From contig NC_018000.1 in assembly GCF_000265205.3 (NCBI RefSeq), forward strand, positions 3,534,001 to 3,598,000: a DNA stretch of 64,000 nucleotides. Reading direction: 5' to 3'. Positions within the stretch are counted from its first letter, which is position 1. Each line of letters starts with the position of its first letter. The translations under genes and the position numbers were made by a program. A model generated the notes under the pieces. It ran no database searches. It had not been told where the DNA came from and saw only the letters and a program-made list of their open reading frames with translations. Positions 1 through 9,476 of this stretch are shown in pieces. This stretch comes from Sinorhizobium fredii USDA 257. GTDB lineage: Bacteria; Pseudomonadota; Alphaproteobacteria; Rhizobiales; Rhizobiaceae.

Positions 1-542
1 AGATCTATCACGGGCTGACCTTCGCCGGCGAAGAGACCTCGGCGCTGGAGATCGCCGATGACGCGGTCGTCATCAACTCTTTCTCGAAATATTATTGCAT
101 GACCGGCTGGCGCATCGGCTGGATGGTGCTGCCGGAAGCCCAGATCCGGGTCTTCGAGAGAATCGCCCAGAGCCTCTACATCTCGCCCCCGGAGCTTTCG
201 CAGATTGCCGCCGAGGCGGCGCTCGGAGCGCACGAGGAACTGGACGGTTACAAGCGATCCTATGCCGCAAACCGCGATCTCCTGCTGAAGCGCCTTCCCG
301 AAATCGGTTTTTCGATCGCATCGCCCATGGATGGCGCCTTCTATGCCTATGTGGACGCCCGCCGGTTCACCAATGACAGCATGGCATTTGCCCGTCGCAT
401 GCTGGCCGAGATCAACGTCGCCGCCACACCAGGCTTCGATTTCGATCCGCTCGAGGGGCACCGCACCATGCGCTTTTCCTACGCGGGTTCGGCCGCCGAC
501 ATGGCCGAAGCGATGGACCGCATTGCAGGCTGGTTGAAATAG
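1..542 (+). CDS. Pyridoxal-phosphate-dependent aminotransferase, class I/II (C-terminal part)
   Basis: The reading frame is open from the window edge (first full codon at base 3), so the N-terminal half lies outside. The visible 179 residues carry the class I/II signature SFSKYYCMTGWRIGW, in which the lysine forms the Schiff base with pyridoxal phosphate, and a C-terminal small domain with the substrate-carboxylate arginine region (HRTMRFSYAG). It ends in WLK-TAG and is followed by a strong hairpin terminator. Family members transfer amino groups between amino acids and 2-oxo acids in the cytoplasm. The exact substrate (aspartate, aromatic or other) cannot be told from this fragment. Confidence 0.88.
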   Translation, partial: IYHGLTFAGEETSALEIADDAVVINSFSKYYCMTGWRIGWMVLPEAQIRVFERIAQSLYISPPELSQIAAEAALGAHEELDGYKRSYAANRDLLLKRLPEIGFSIASPMDGAFYAYVDARRFTNDSMAFARRMLAEINVAATPGFDFDPLEGHRTMRFSYAGSAADMAEAMDRIAGWLK

Positions 543-580
543 CCGGCCTCCTGCGCTGCTCGGCCGATAGTCGCAATAAA

Positions 581-608
581 AAAGCCCGGAGCGATCCGGG
601 CTTTCTTG
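581..608 (+). terminator. Intrinsic terminator after the aminotransferase gene
   Basis: Perfect 10-bp stem AAAGCCCGGA / TCCGGGCTTT (581-590 with 595-604) with a GCGA loop, followed by CTTGTT. It lies between two converging genes; the AAAAAA run on its left side would give a T-tract on the minus strand, so it may also serve rne. Confidence 0.8.
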
Positions 609-628
609 TTGGTAAGCTCATGGTTCCT

Positions 629-3406
629 TTAGAAAAAGCCGCGGCGCTGCCACCAGCCGCCCTTTTTCGGCTTGGCCGGCTCTTCTTCGGCTTCGCCCTT
701 GGCGACGTTCGAGGTCACGACGGGCTCTGAGGCAATCGTCGTCAGATCGCGGTTCGCGCGTGCGGGCTTGGCGCCTTCCAGGTCCGCGGCCGCTTCTTCC
801 ACCGCAGCAGGGACGGGTTCGTTCGGCTGCGCTTCGATAGCCTGTTCGGCGGCTGTGTCGGCATTTTCCGCCGGTGCCTCGGCCACGACGGCCTTCTTGC
901 GGCTGCGCTTCGGCTTTGCCGGCTTTGCTTCCTCTGCCGGGGGCTCTGCGACGACAGGCGCGGCATCCACGACCTGTTCGATGGCCGCGGCGGCAGCAAC
1001 ATCCGCATCCTCCGCCTCCGCCGCTTCCTCGGCATCAGCCGGTTCTTCACCGGATTCCGCCGCAAGAGCGGATTCGCCCTCGGCTTCCGACAGCTCCGGC
1101 CGGTTGCGGCGGCCGCCCCGCTTGCCGCGACGGCGGCGCTTGCGCTTCTGGTCGCCGTCTGCCGTTAGAGCATCCTGGGCTTCGCCTTCGTCCTCGGCAT
1201 CGTCGGCTTCGTCGACTGCGCCATCGTCCATGTCTCCGGCTTCGGCGGCGGCCGATTCCGGCGTTTGGCCTGCGCCCTTGCCGCGGCGGCGGCGGCGGCG
1301 CTTGCGCTTGCGGCCATTCTGGTCGTCGGACTGCTGTGCCTTCGGCTGCTCCCGGCGTTCGGCGGTGATCTCTTCCGCTTCTTCTTCGTCCAGATCTTCC
1401 TCGATGACGACGTCTTCTTCGTCTTCCGGTTCAGGCGCGAAATGCAGGATCTGCTCGATCTTCACCGGATTTTCGACCGGTTCGCCCCGGTCGATCGCGA
1501 AGTGCTGCGCGCCCACATGGGCATCGGCTTCGATAATGATGGAGACGCCGAAGCGCCGTTCATAGTCGGTGATCGTGCCGCGCTTCTGATTGAGCAGGTA
1601 AAGCGCGATTTCCGGGATCGTGCGGACGGTGATGTCGTGCGTGGTGTTCTTGAGCAGATACTCCTCGATACCGCGCAGGACATGCAGCGCGACGGACGAC
1701 TGCGAGCGGACATGGCCCGTGCCGTTGCAATGCGGGCAGGACTGCATCGTGCTTTCGAGCACCGAAGCGCGAATGCGCTGGCGCGACATTTCAAGCAGAC
1801 CGAAATGCGAGATGCGGCCGACCTGGATACGCGCCCGGTCGTTCTTCAGGCAATCCTTGAGCTTCTTCTCGACGGCGCGGTTGTTGCGCTTTTCTTCCAT
1901 GTCGATGAAGTCGATGACGACAAGCCCGGCGAGGTCGCGAAGACGCAGCTGCCGCGCAACCTCCTCGGCCGCCTCCAGATTGGTCTGAAGCGCGGTGTCC
2001 TCGATCGAATGCTCGCGGGTGGAGCGCCCGGAGTTCACGTCGATCGAAACTAGCGCTTCGGTCTGGTTCATGATGATGTAGCCGCCCGACTTCAGCGTCA
2101 CCTGCGGTTGCAGCATGCGATCGAGCTGGGCTTCGATGCCGGATCGCGAGAAGATCGGATGCACGTCGCGATAGGGCTGCACGACCTTCGCGTGGCTCGG
2201 CATCAGCATCTTCATGAAGCTCTTGGCTTCCTTGTATCCCTCTTCACCGGAAACGATGATCTCGCTGATGTCTTTGTTGTAGAGATCGCGGATCGAGCGC
2301 TTGATCAGGCTGCCTTCCTCGTAGACGAGGCAGGGGGCGGTCGAATTCAGTGTCAGCGTGCGGACGTTCTCCCACAGGCGCATCAGATATTCGAAGTCGC
2401 GCTTGACCTCGACCTTCGTGCGGTTCGCGCCGGCCGTGCGCAGGATCACGCCCATGCCCTGCGGCACGTCGAGCCCGCGGGCGATTTCCTTCAGGCGCTT
2501 GCGATCCTGCAGGTTGGTGATCTTGCGGGAGATGCCACCGCCACGCGCCGTGTTCGGCATCAGCACCGAATAGCGGCCGGCAAGTGAAAGATAGGTGGTG
2601 AGCGCTGCGCCCTTGTTGCCGCGTTCTTCCTTGGCAACCTGAACAAGAAGGATCTGCCGACGCTTGATCACTTCCTGGATGCGATACTGCTTGCGCGGCT
2701 TGCGGGCGTGGCGGTCCGGAACTTCTTCCATCGCGTCTTCGGCACCGACGGACTCGATGATTTCCTTCTCGCCGTCATGGCCGTCGTCATCGTCATCATC
2801 ATCGTCGTCGCGGCGACGGCGCGCATCGACGTCCTCGGAAATCGAGTCGACATCGACCATCGCGGCCATTTCACCGCTGCTGCCCTCTTCGCTGGCTTCG
2901 GCGTCGCCCGGAGCTTCTTCCTTCTGCTCGCTGGCCTTGGCTTTCGGCCGGCGCGTGCGCTTCGGCTTGGCCTTGGGCTTCTCCGCCTCGACTTCCGTTG
3001 CCTCTTCCGGCGTCTCGGTTGCAGTCTCGGCGGCCTCGGCCGGAACCTCGTCCTTTGTCGGCGCCGCGGCATGATCGTTTGCGGTTTCGACCGGCTCGAT
3101 GTCGTCCTCGCGGCGGGCGTCCTCGGCTTCGGCCTTCAACAGGGCCTGACGATCGGCGAGGGGGATCTGGTAGTAGTCGGGGTGAATTTCGGCGAAGGCC
3201 AGAAAGCCGTGGCGATTGCCGCCGTAATCCACGAAGGCCGCCTGGAGCGACGGCTCCACTCTGGTCACCTTGGCCAGATAAATATTGCCGCGGATTTGCT
3301 TCTTATGTTCCGATTCGAAATCGAATTCTTCTATGCGGTTCCCGCGAACGACAACGACGCGCGTCTCCTCTGAGTGAGACGCATCGATAAGCATTTTCTC
3401 TGCCAT
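629..3406 (-). CDS. rne: Ribonuclease E/G family endoribonuclease
   Basis: A 925-residue endonuclease that starts mRNA decay and matures rRNA and tRNA. The S1 RNA-binding domain begins near residue 37 and is split by an acidic and Lys/Pro-rich insert (about residues 90-240, with nine consecutive Asp near 200). The catalytic core follows: VSIDVNSGR (D455) and VVIDFIDME (D499) hold the Mg-binding aspartates, and CPHCNGTG (C557, C560) is the Zn-link. The C-terminal third is low-complexity Ala/Glu with two Arg/Lys-rich blocks (KRKRRRRRRGKG and KRKRRRRGKRGG), as expected for the RNA- and partner-binding tail of the degradosome, and ends in a basic aromatic motif (GGWWQRRGFF). ATG start at MAEKMLIDASH, as usual in rhizobia. 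It is transcribed divergently from amiC across a 737-bp gap. Confidence 0.96.
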   Translation of the reverse strand: MAEKMLIDASHSEETRVVVVRGNRIEEFDFESEHKKQIRGNIYLAKVTRVEPSLQAAFVDYGGNRHGFLAFAEIHPDYYQIPLADRQALLKAEAEDARREDDIEPVETANDHAAAPTKDEVPAEAAETATETPEEATEVEAEKPKAKPKRTRRPKAKASEQKEEAPGDAEASEEGSSGEMAAMVDVDSISEDVDARRRRDDDDDDDDDGHDGEKEIIESVGAEDAMEEVPDRHARKPRKQYRIQEVIKRRQILLVQVAKEERGNKGAALTTYLSLAGRYSVLMPNTARGGGISRKITNLQDRKRLKEIARGLDVPQGMGVILRTAGANRTKVEVKRDFEYLMRLWENVRTLTLNSTAPCLVYEEGSLIKRSIRDLYNKDISEIIVSGEEGYKEAKSFMKMLMPSHAKVVQPYRDVHPIFSRSGIEAQLDRMLQPQVTLKSGGYIIMNQTEALVSIDVNSGRSTREHSIEDTALQTNLEAAEEVARQLRLRDLAGLVVIDFIDMEEKRNNRAVEKKLKDCLKNDRARIQVGRISHFGLLEMSRQRIRASVLESTMQSCPHCNGTGHVRSQSSVALHVLRGIEEYLLKNTTHDITVRTIPEIALYLLNQKRGTITDYERRFGVSIIIEADAHVGAQHFAIDRGEPVENPVKIEQILHFAPEPEDEEDVVIEEDLDEEEAEEITAERREQPKAQQSDDQNGRKRKRRRRRRGKGAGQTPESAAAEAGDMDDGAVDEADDAEDEGEAQDALTADGDQKRKRRRRGKRGGRRNRPELSEAEGESALAAESGEEPADAEEAAEAEDADVAAAAAIEQVVDAAPVVAEPPAEEAKPAKPKRSRKKAVVAEAPAENADTAAEQAIEAQPNEPVPAAVEEAAADLEGAKPARANRDLTTIASEPVVTSNVAKGEAEEEPAKPKKGGWWQRRGFF

Positions 3407-4143
3407 CTAAGTTCTGCTCCTCGGCGCAGAGCAACGGCAGACAGAGGCACTTCGCGTTGAAGGCTGTCGAACACGTCGGAAACTGCGCCGGATGTGAAAG
3501 GTCCTGTTTGGCGCAGGTGATGGTGCAGCAGCCAGACGGCGGCCGGAACGATTCCGTCCCGGGGCCTCTTTACTTCTGACCGATGCTGCTGAGTCACATC
3601 AAAGACCAAACAAGAATGCCAATGTCCTGGACCTCGAGGGGGAGGCCCGATGAATACGCCCGCATGCGGGCAGTCGGTGAAAATCACCATCAAGAACTCC
3701 GGCCACCGCCGGAAATTGCGATCCAGTGTACGGGAGGAAATGCAGCGACGGCGGATGAATACCTGCGGCCGCGGAAGCTTGATACGGTTGCAACCGGCTG
3801 TTCCGGCTCGATCACTTCCCTGGCGCCAAGCTTCTCTAAAGCTCCGGCTGCCCGGCCGACGATTCTATCCCGTCAACACTTTCTCCTTGTGACGCTTTTA
3901 TGTTTTCTATGTCACATTGGCAAGGGAAAAGCCTTTGCCGCCACAATATTGATCGATTCGCTTGCCCGGGTGAAATCAGGTGTTCGATGAAGCTTGCATC
4001 GGTTCGAACCGTGTCGCATTTGGTCGCTTTCGGTGGCCTTGCGTCAAGGTTTGGTTAACCATGACGGTTCATTGGTGGGCAGGTCATGGTCGCGGTTCCT
4101 GGGGGACTTGCGCCGGATTTCGAATGACAATGGGGGAGCCCGG
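3407..4143. other. Divergent intergenic region between rne and amiC (737 bp)
   Basis: I see no convincing gene here. It must hold the promoters of both rne (minus) and amiC (plus). RNase E genes in several bacteria have long leaders through which the enzyme controls its own mRNA, so a long rne 5' leader is plausible on the minus strand. On the plus strand CTTGTG at 3886-3891 resembles a rhizobial -35 element, but the matching CTATGT is only 15 bases downstream, so this promoter is weakly supported. Confidence 0.4.
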
Positions 4144-5406
4144 GTGAAGCGTTCCGCAACAGAGCGGCATTGGCCGCAGGCGAAAAGGATGTCGCGCCGC
4201 GCCCGGTCCGTGGCCGCCGTCCTGTTTGCGGCGCTGGCCATCCTGCTGCCCGTCGCGAGCTGGGCAGCCGATGGGAATGCGCCGTTATTGGCTTATGGGG
4301 CGCGAGTCGCCGGCGACGACGCGCGCACGCGCCTCGTGATCGAATTCGATCGCAACCCCGAATACTCCATTCATTACGTCGCAAATCCGGTTCGCGTCAT
4401 CATCGACCTGCCGGAGACGTCCTTCGGCCTTAAGCCGGAGAGCTTGGAACCACGTGGTCTCTTCGATGCGATTCGCTATGGCGGGATGGGGGAAGGGGCG
4501 TCGCGGCTGGTTCTATCCGCCAAAGGGCCGACGGAAGTGACCCATGCGGAAGTGAAGCCGGAGGAAGACGGCAAGGGCTTCCGCCTGGTCATCGATGCCG
4601 AGAGAATCGATCAGGCCCGCTTCGACAAGCTTCTTGGCGATCAGCAGTGGACGGGAACGGTGCGCGCCGCCAAGACCGACCGTCCGACCCTCGCGCCGGC
4701 AAAGGTTTCCGGAGCGTTCGTGATTGCCGTGGATGCAGGACACGGCGGCATCGACACCGGCGCCATCGGCACCGTCACCAAGACGGAGGAGAAGCACGTC
4801 ACGCTCGACTTTGCACGGGATCTGGTGGCGACGCTCAATCGCGAGGCCGGCATCGAGGCCTTTCTGACGCGGGATGCCGACGAATTTCTGTCTTTGCCGC
4901 AGCGTGTCCAGATCGCCCGTCAGAAAAGCGCCAACCTGTTCATTTCGGTCCATGCCGATACGCTGAAGCAGAAGGACATTCGCGGCGCCACCGTCTACAC
5001 GATCTCGGACAAGGCGTCCGACCATCTCGCGGCCGATCTCGCGGCGCGCGAAAACCTCTCCGATGAGATCGCCGGCATACCGCTGGAAAGCGAACCGGCG
5101 GAGGTTGCCGACATTCTCATCGATCTCACCCGCCGCGAAACTCAGGCCTTTTCGGTCAATCTGGCACGGAGCGTCGTCTCCTCCTTCGAAGGGCAGATCG
5201 GACTGATCAACAATCCCCACCGCCATGCCGGCTTTCGCGTCCTGCAGGCGCCGGACGTCCCTTCGATCTTGCTCGAACTCGGCTTCATGTCGAACAAGGA
5301 GGACGAGAAGCAATTGCTCGATCCGGTGTGGCGCAAGAAGGTCTCGGAACTGCTGGCCGTTGCCGTCCGACGCTACCGCCAGGCGGCGGTTGCGAACGGC
5401 GGATGA
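4144..5406 (+). CDS. amiC: N-acetylmuramoyl-L-alanine amidase
   Basis: Zn-dependent periplasmic amidase that cuts the amide bond between MurNAc and the stem peptide, needed to split septal murein in daughter-cell separation. From the GTG at 4144 it has 420 residues: a basic N-terminus and hydrophobic stretch (VAAVLFAALAILLPVASWA) forming a signal peptide, an AMIN targeting domain (about 45-150), and an Amidase_3 domain (about 195-410). Zn ligands and catalytic residues are visible: VDAGHGG, the Glu of TKTEEKH, SVHAD and LLELGF. I chose GTG because GGGGGAG lies 6 bases upstream. The frame stays open to an ATG at 3994, but that extension would bury the signal peptide. ATG 4189 is a second option. 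mrcA lies downstream on the same strand. Confidence 0.93.
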   Translation: MKRSATERHWPQAKRMSRRARSVAAVLFAALAILLPVASWAADGNAPLLAYGARVAGDDARTRLVIEFDRNPEYSIHYVANPVRVIIDLPETSFGLKPESLEPRGLFDAIRYGGMGEGASRLVLSAKGPTEVTHAEVKPEEDGKGFRLVIDAERIDQARFDKLLGDQQWTGTVRAAKTDRPTLAPAKVSGAFVIAVDAGHGGIDTGAIGTVTKTEEKHVTLDFARDLVATLNREAGIEAFLTRDADEFLSLPQRVQIARQKSANLFISVHADTLKQKDIRGATVYTISDKASDHLAADLAARENLSDEIAGIPLESEPAEVADILIDLTRRETQAFSVNLARSVVSSFEGQIGLINNPHRHAGFRVLQAPDVPSILLELGFMSNKEDEKQLLDPVWRKKVSELLAVAVRRYRQAAVANGG

Positions 5407-5732
5407 GCGGCTGCCTCCCCTACACAAGCGGGAAGTGATTTGTGTCGCCGGCGTAACAGCGATATGCTTTTCAGCGAGATGCGCACGGTATAACCGAAAA
5501 CCAGCCCTATTTTACTCACAATCCGGGCCTTTTGGGGGAAGGGCATCCCGATTTGTTGGGAAACGATGTTGAAGCTTGAGTTTCCTCGCCATATGAGGGA
5601 ACCCGCGAAGCGTGTGGCTTTCGTGCCAGGCGATTTCTGACGAAAGAGCTTGGCGCGGTCGCTTGGCTTTGGACAGTGGGTCTTTCGAATGGCGACCCGG
5701 CAATGGGACAATAAGGTACCGGTATCTGGCTG
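5407..5732. other. amiC-mrcA intergenic region (326 bp)
   Basis: No gene supported; short open frames here have neither family resemblance nor ribosome sites. No clear terminator follows amiC, so mrcA could be transcribed both from amiC and from a local promoter. Confidence 0.4.
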
Positions 5733-8186
5733 ATGATCAGACTGATAGGATATTTTTTCGGGATTGGTGCGTTTCTGCTGCTCGGCGTCGCCGCGGCCGT
5801 TGCGATCTATCTCGGGGCGATCACCAAGGATTTGCCTGACTATGAGGTGCTGGCCAAATATGCGCCGCCGGTCACGACCCGCTTTCACGCCGGAAACGGG
5901 GCGCTGATCGCCGAATATGCGCGCGAGCGCCGCCTCTACCTGCCGATCCAGACCATACCGGATCGCGTCAAGGCGGCCTTCATCTCCGCCGAGGACAAGA
6001 ACTTCTACCAGCATCCGGGCGTCGACGTGACCGGCCTCGTGCGTGCCATCGCCGTCAACATCCAGAATTATGGCTCGGGCCGCCGTCCGGTGGGTGCCTC
6101 GACGATCACCCAGCAGGTGGCGAAGAACTTCCTGCTCTCTGCCGATCAGACGATCGACCGCAAGATCAAGGAGGCGATCCTCTCCTTCCGCATCGAGCAG
6201 GCCTACAGCAAGGATCGAATTCTCGAACTCTATCTGAACGAGATCTTCTTCGGTCTTAATTCCTACGGCGTTGCTGGTGCGTCGCTTACCTACTTCGACA
6301 AGTCCGTGACGGAACTGACCGTCGCCGAGGCCGCCTATCTTGCGGCGCTTCCGAAGGGACCCGCCAACTATCACCCGTTCCGCAAGACCGAAGCGGCGAT
6401 CGAACGCCGCAACTGGGTGATCGATCGCATGGTCGAAAACGGTTACGTGACCAAGCCGGATGGCGAGGAGGCGAAGAAACAGCCTCTCGGCGTGATGCCG
6501 CGCCGCGGCGGCGCCCATCTTTTCGCGTCCGACTACTTCGCCGAAGAGGTGCGTCGGCAGATCATCCAGAAATATGGCGACAATGCCCTTTACGAAGGTG
6601 GTCTCTCGGTGCGCACGTCGCTCGATCCGCACCTGCAGATCATTGCGCGCAAGGCGCTGCAACATGGGCTGTTGAGCTATGACGAGCGCCGCGGTTTTCA
6701 CGGACCGGTCAAGACGATCGAAATCGGCGGCGACTGGGGCGAGCCTCTGAGCAAGATCCCGGTATTGAACGACGTGCCGGAATGGAAACTCGCCGTCGTG
6801 CTCGCCGTCGACAGCGAAGGGGCAGAAATCGGCATCCAGCCGGAGAAGGAAGCGTCCGGCAAGATCGTTGCGGAACGCGTCACCGGACGCATTTCCGCAG
6901 AGAACATGCAATGGGCCTATCGCGCCGCCGGCGGCCAGCGCAAGAGCGCGAAGTCCCCTGAAGGCGTCGTCGGCCCCGGCGATGTCGTCTATGTCGAGCC
7001 GCTCGATCAGCAGGGCCAGTACCGACTTCGCCAGCCGCCGAAGGTTCAGGGCGGCCTGGTGGCGATGGACCCGCATACGGGCCGCGTCCTGGCAATGGTC
7101 GGCGGCTTCTCCTATGGCCAGTCGGAGTTCAACCGCGCCACGCAGGCGATGCGCCAGCCCGGTTCCTCCTTCAAGCCCTTCGTCTATGCGGCAGCCCTCG
7201 ACAGCGGCTACACCCCCGCTTCGGTCATTCTCGATGCGCCGATCGAGATCGTCGCCGGCGGTCAGGTGTGGCGGCCGGAGAATTACGGCGGCGGCTCCGC
7301 CGGTCCCTCGACGCTGCGCCTCGGCATCGAAAAGTCGCGCAACCTCATGACGGTGCGGCTTGCCAACGACATGGGCATGAACCTCGTCGCCGAATATGCC
7401 GAGCGCTTCGGCATCTACGACAAGATGCCGCCGCTTCTTTCAATGTCGCTCGGCTCCGGTGAGACGACCGTGCTGCGCATGGTTTCCGCCTACGCCGTCA
7501 TCGCCAATGGCGGCAAGCAGATCAAACCGTCGCTGATCGACCGGATCCAGGACCGCTACGGCAAGACCATTTTCCGGCACGAGGATCGCACCTGCGACAA
7601 TTGCAACGCGGACGATTGGACCGAGCAGGAAGAGCCGGTCTTGACCGACAACCGCCTGCAGGTGCTTGACCCGATGACGTCCTATCAGATCACCTCGATG
7701 ATGGAGGGTGTCATCACCCGGGGTACGGCGGCGGGCAAGATCCAGCTTGATCGCCCGGTCGCCGGCAAGACCGGCACGACCAATGACGAAAAGGATGCCT
7801 GGTTCGTTGGCTATACGCCCGATCTCGTCGCCGGACTTTATCTCGGCTTCGACGATCCGGCACCGCTCGGCCGCGGTGCGACGGGCGGCAGCCTGTCGGC
7901 GCCGATCTTCAACGCCTTCATGCAGGAGGCTGTCAAGGGAACGCAGCCCGGCAAGTTCGTGGTGCCGGAAGGCATGAACCTGATCCCGGTCAACCGCAAG
8001 ACCGGCATGGCGGCGGTCGAAGGCGAGCCGGACACGATCATCGAAGCCTTCAAGCCTGGGACCGGTCCGGCCGAAACCTTCTCGGTCATCGGCGATCTCG
8101 ATGAATATGCGCCCCCGGAGGAGATCCTGAAGAACTCCCCGCAGGCCAATCAGGCGGTTACCTCCGGCTCCAACGGCCTCTTCTAA
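5733..8186 (+). CDS. mrcA: Penicillin-binding protein 1A, bifunctional class A
   Basis: 817-residue inner-membrane murein synthase that polymerises lipid II and cross-links the peptides. One N-terminal membrane anchor (residues 2-27) is followed by the GT51 glycosyltransferase domain with EDKNFYQHPG (catalytic Glu near 87) and GASTITQQ. The transpeptidase domain carries the SxxK active serine (GSSFKPF, near 477), the SxN-type motif in the middle, and KTGTTND (near 678). The length and the OB-like insert between the two domains match PBP1A rather than PBP1B or 1C. It lies downstream of amiC, so this is a cell-wall cluster. It ends just before a 13-bp hairpin. Confidence 0.96.
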   Translation: MIRLIGYFFGIGAFLLLGVAAAVAIYLGAITKDLPDYEVLAKYAPPVTTRFHAGNGALIAEYARERRLYLPIQTIPDRVKAAFISAEDKNFYQHPGVDVTGLVRAIAVNIQNYGSGRRPVGASTITQQVAKNFLLSADQTIDRKIKEAILSFRIEQAYSKDRILELYLNEIFFGLNSYGVAGASLTYFDKSVTELTVAEAAYLAALPKGPANYHPFRKTEAAIERRNWVIDRMVENGYVTKPDGEEAKKQPLGVMPRRGGAHLFASDYFAEEVRRQIIQKYGDNALYEGGLSVRTSLDPHLQIIARKALQHGLLSYDERRGFHGPVKTIEIGGDWGEPLSKIPVLNDVPEWKLAVVLAVDSEGAEIGIQPEKEASGKIVAERVTGRISAENMQWAYRAAGGQRKSAKSPEGVVGPGDVVYVEPLDQQGQYRLRQPPKVQGGLVAMDPHTGRVLAMVGGFSYGQSEFNRATQAMRQPGSSFKPFVYAAALDSGYTPASVILDAPIEIVAGGQVWRPENYGGGSAGPSTLRLGIEKSRNLMTVRLANDMGMNLVAEYAERFGIYDKMPPLLSMSLGSGETTVLRMVSAYAVIANGGKQIKPSLIDRIQDRYGKTIFRHEDRTCDNCNADDWTEQEEPVLTDNRLQVLDPMTSYQITSMMEGVITRGTAAGKIQLDRPVAGKTGTTNDEKDAWFVGYTPDLVAGLYLGFDDPAPLGRGATGGSLSAPIFNAFMQEAVKGTQPGKFVVPEGMNLIPVNRKTGMAAVEGEPDTIIEAFKPGTGPAETFSVIGDLDEYAPPEEILKNSPQANQAVTSGSNGLF

Positions 8187-8202
8187 GCGCTCCCTCCAAT
8201 AC

Positions 8203-8242
8203 GATGCCCGTCGCCTTTACATTGGCGGCGGGCATCGCTATT
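8203..8242 (+). terminator. Intrinsic terminator after mrcA
   Basis: 13-bp stem 8203-8215 / 8224-8236 (GATGCCCGTCGCC with GGCGGCGGGCATC, one T-G pair), 8-base loop, then GCTATTTG. The T-tract is short but the stem is strong. Confidence 0.65.
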
Positions 8243-8282
8243 TGACCCTCACATTTGTGAAGCCACACCAAGAAGCAGGAAC

Positions 8283-9414
8283 ATGCGCAGCGAAATCGAG
8301 AACATTGTCGACGAAATCAAGCAGGCCATAAGCCTGCTGAGGAGGCATCTTTGACTGGGACCAGGCGGTAAGACGACTGGACTGGTTGAACAACAAGGCG
8401 GAGGATCCGTCGCTCTGGAACGATGCCGCCGAGGCCCAGAAACTGATGCGCGAGCGCCAGCAGCTCGACGACAGCATCATCGGCCTGCGCCGTTTCGAGC
8501 GGCAGCTCAACGATAATATCGAGCTCATCGAACTCGGTGAAGAGGAAGGCGATTCGGCAATCGTCACCGAGGCCGAGGAAGCGCTCCGCGAGCTTCGCAA
8601 CGAGGCTGCGAAGAAACAGGTCGAGGCCATGCTTTCGGGCGAGGCGGACCAGAACGACACCTATCTCGAAGTCCATTCGGGCGCCGGCGGCACCGAAAGC
8701 CAGGACTGGGCAAACATGCTGCTTCGCATGTATTCCCGCTGGGCCGAGCGCCAGGGCTACAAGGTGGAACTCCTGGAAATCCAGGACGGCGAAGAGGCCG
8801 GTATCAAGTCGGCGACGCTCCTCGTCAAGGGCCACAACGCCTATGGCTGGCTGAAGACGGAATCGGGCGTCCATCGGCTCGTCCGCATCTCGCCCTATGA
8901 CAGCAACGCGCGCCGTCACACCTCGTTTTCGTCTATCTGGGTCTATCCGGTCGTCGACGATTCGATTCAGATCGACGTCAACGAAAGCGATTGCCGCATC
9001 GACACCTATCGTTCGTCGGGCGCCGGCGGCCAGCACGTCAACACCACCGACTCGGCGGTGCGCATCACGCATATGCCGAGCGGCATCGTCGTACAGTGCC
9101 AGCAGGAGCGTTCGCAGCACAAGAACCGCGCCAAGGCCTGGGACATGCTGCGGGCGCGGCTCTACGAAGCCGAGCTCAAGAAGCGCGAGGAAGCGGCCAA
9201 TGCCGAAGCCGCTTCGAAGACCGAGATCGGCTGGGGTCATCAGATTCGCTCCTATGTCCTGCAGCCCTATCAGTTGGTGAAGGACTTGAGGACCGGCGTC
9301 GAAAGCACGAGCCCTGGCGACGTGCTCGACGGCGAGCTCAACGACTTCATGGAGGCGGCCCTTGCCCACCGCGTCAGCGGCGGGGCGGATGCGGTCGTCG
9401 AGGACCTGGGCTGA
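8283..9414 (+). CDS. prfB: Peptide chain release factor 2 (+1 programmed frameshift)
   Basis: RF2 recognises UGA and UAA stops and triggers peptide release. The gene is in two frames: ATG at 8283 reads 23 codons to an in-frame TGA at 8352-8354. A +1 slip on CTT (8349-8351) then enters the frame that runs from GAC 8353 to the stop at 9414, giving about 376 residues. AGGAGG at 8340-8345 lies three bases before CTT, exactly as in the autoregulatory site known from E. coli prfB. The long frame holds the GGQ peptidyl-hydrolase loop ([14 protein letters not shown]) and the codon-recognition domain. A 342-codon frame from an ATG at 8386 would lack the N-terminus and is not the true start. AGCAGGA lies ahead of ATG 8283. 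Confidence 0.97.
8340..8355 (+). promoter_or_regulatory. prfB programmed +1 frameshift site
   Basis: AGGAGG CAT CTT TGA C: an internal Shine-Dalgarno-like element, three spacer bases, the slippery CTT and the poor-context stop TGA-C. When RF2 is scarce the ribosome pauses at TGA and slips, making more RF2. Every element of the known site is present. Confidence 0.95.
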
Positions 9415-9438
9415 ACGTCCCGAACGGGATATGCGACA

Positions 9439-9470
9439 ATCGGCCGGGTGCTCCCCGGCCGATTCTATTC
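9439..9470 (+). terminator. Intrinsic terminator between prfB and a converging gene
   Basis: Perfect 10-bp stem ATCGGCCGGG / CCCGGCCGAT (9439-9448 with 9454-9463), 5-base loop, then TCTATTCT. Confidence 0.75.
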
Positions 9471-9476
9471 TGAGGT

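Noticed and set aside
672..3373. Long plus-strand open frames opposite rne
   Set aside because: Shadows of the high-GC rne frame, with Ser/Ala/Arg-rich low-complexity translations and no family motifs.
3886..3913. Promoter for amiC (CTTGTG ... CTATGT)
   Set aside because: Spacer of 15 bases is too short for a confident call.
8386..9414. RF2 as a single-frame 342-codon gene
   Set aside because: It lacks the family N-terminus, while the two-frame reading with a perfect frameshift site restores full length.
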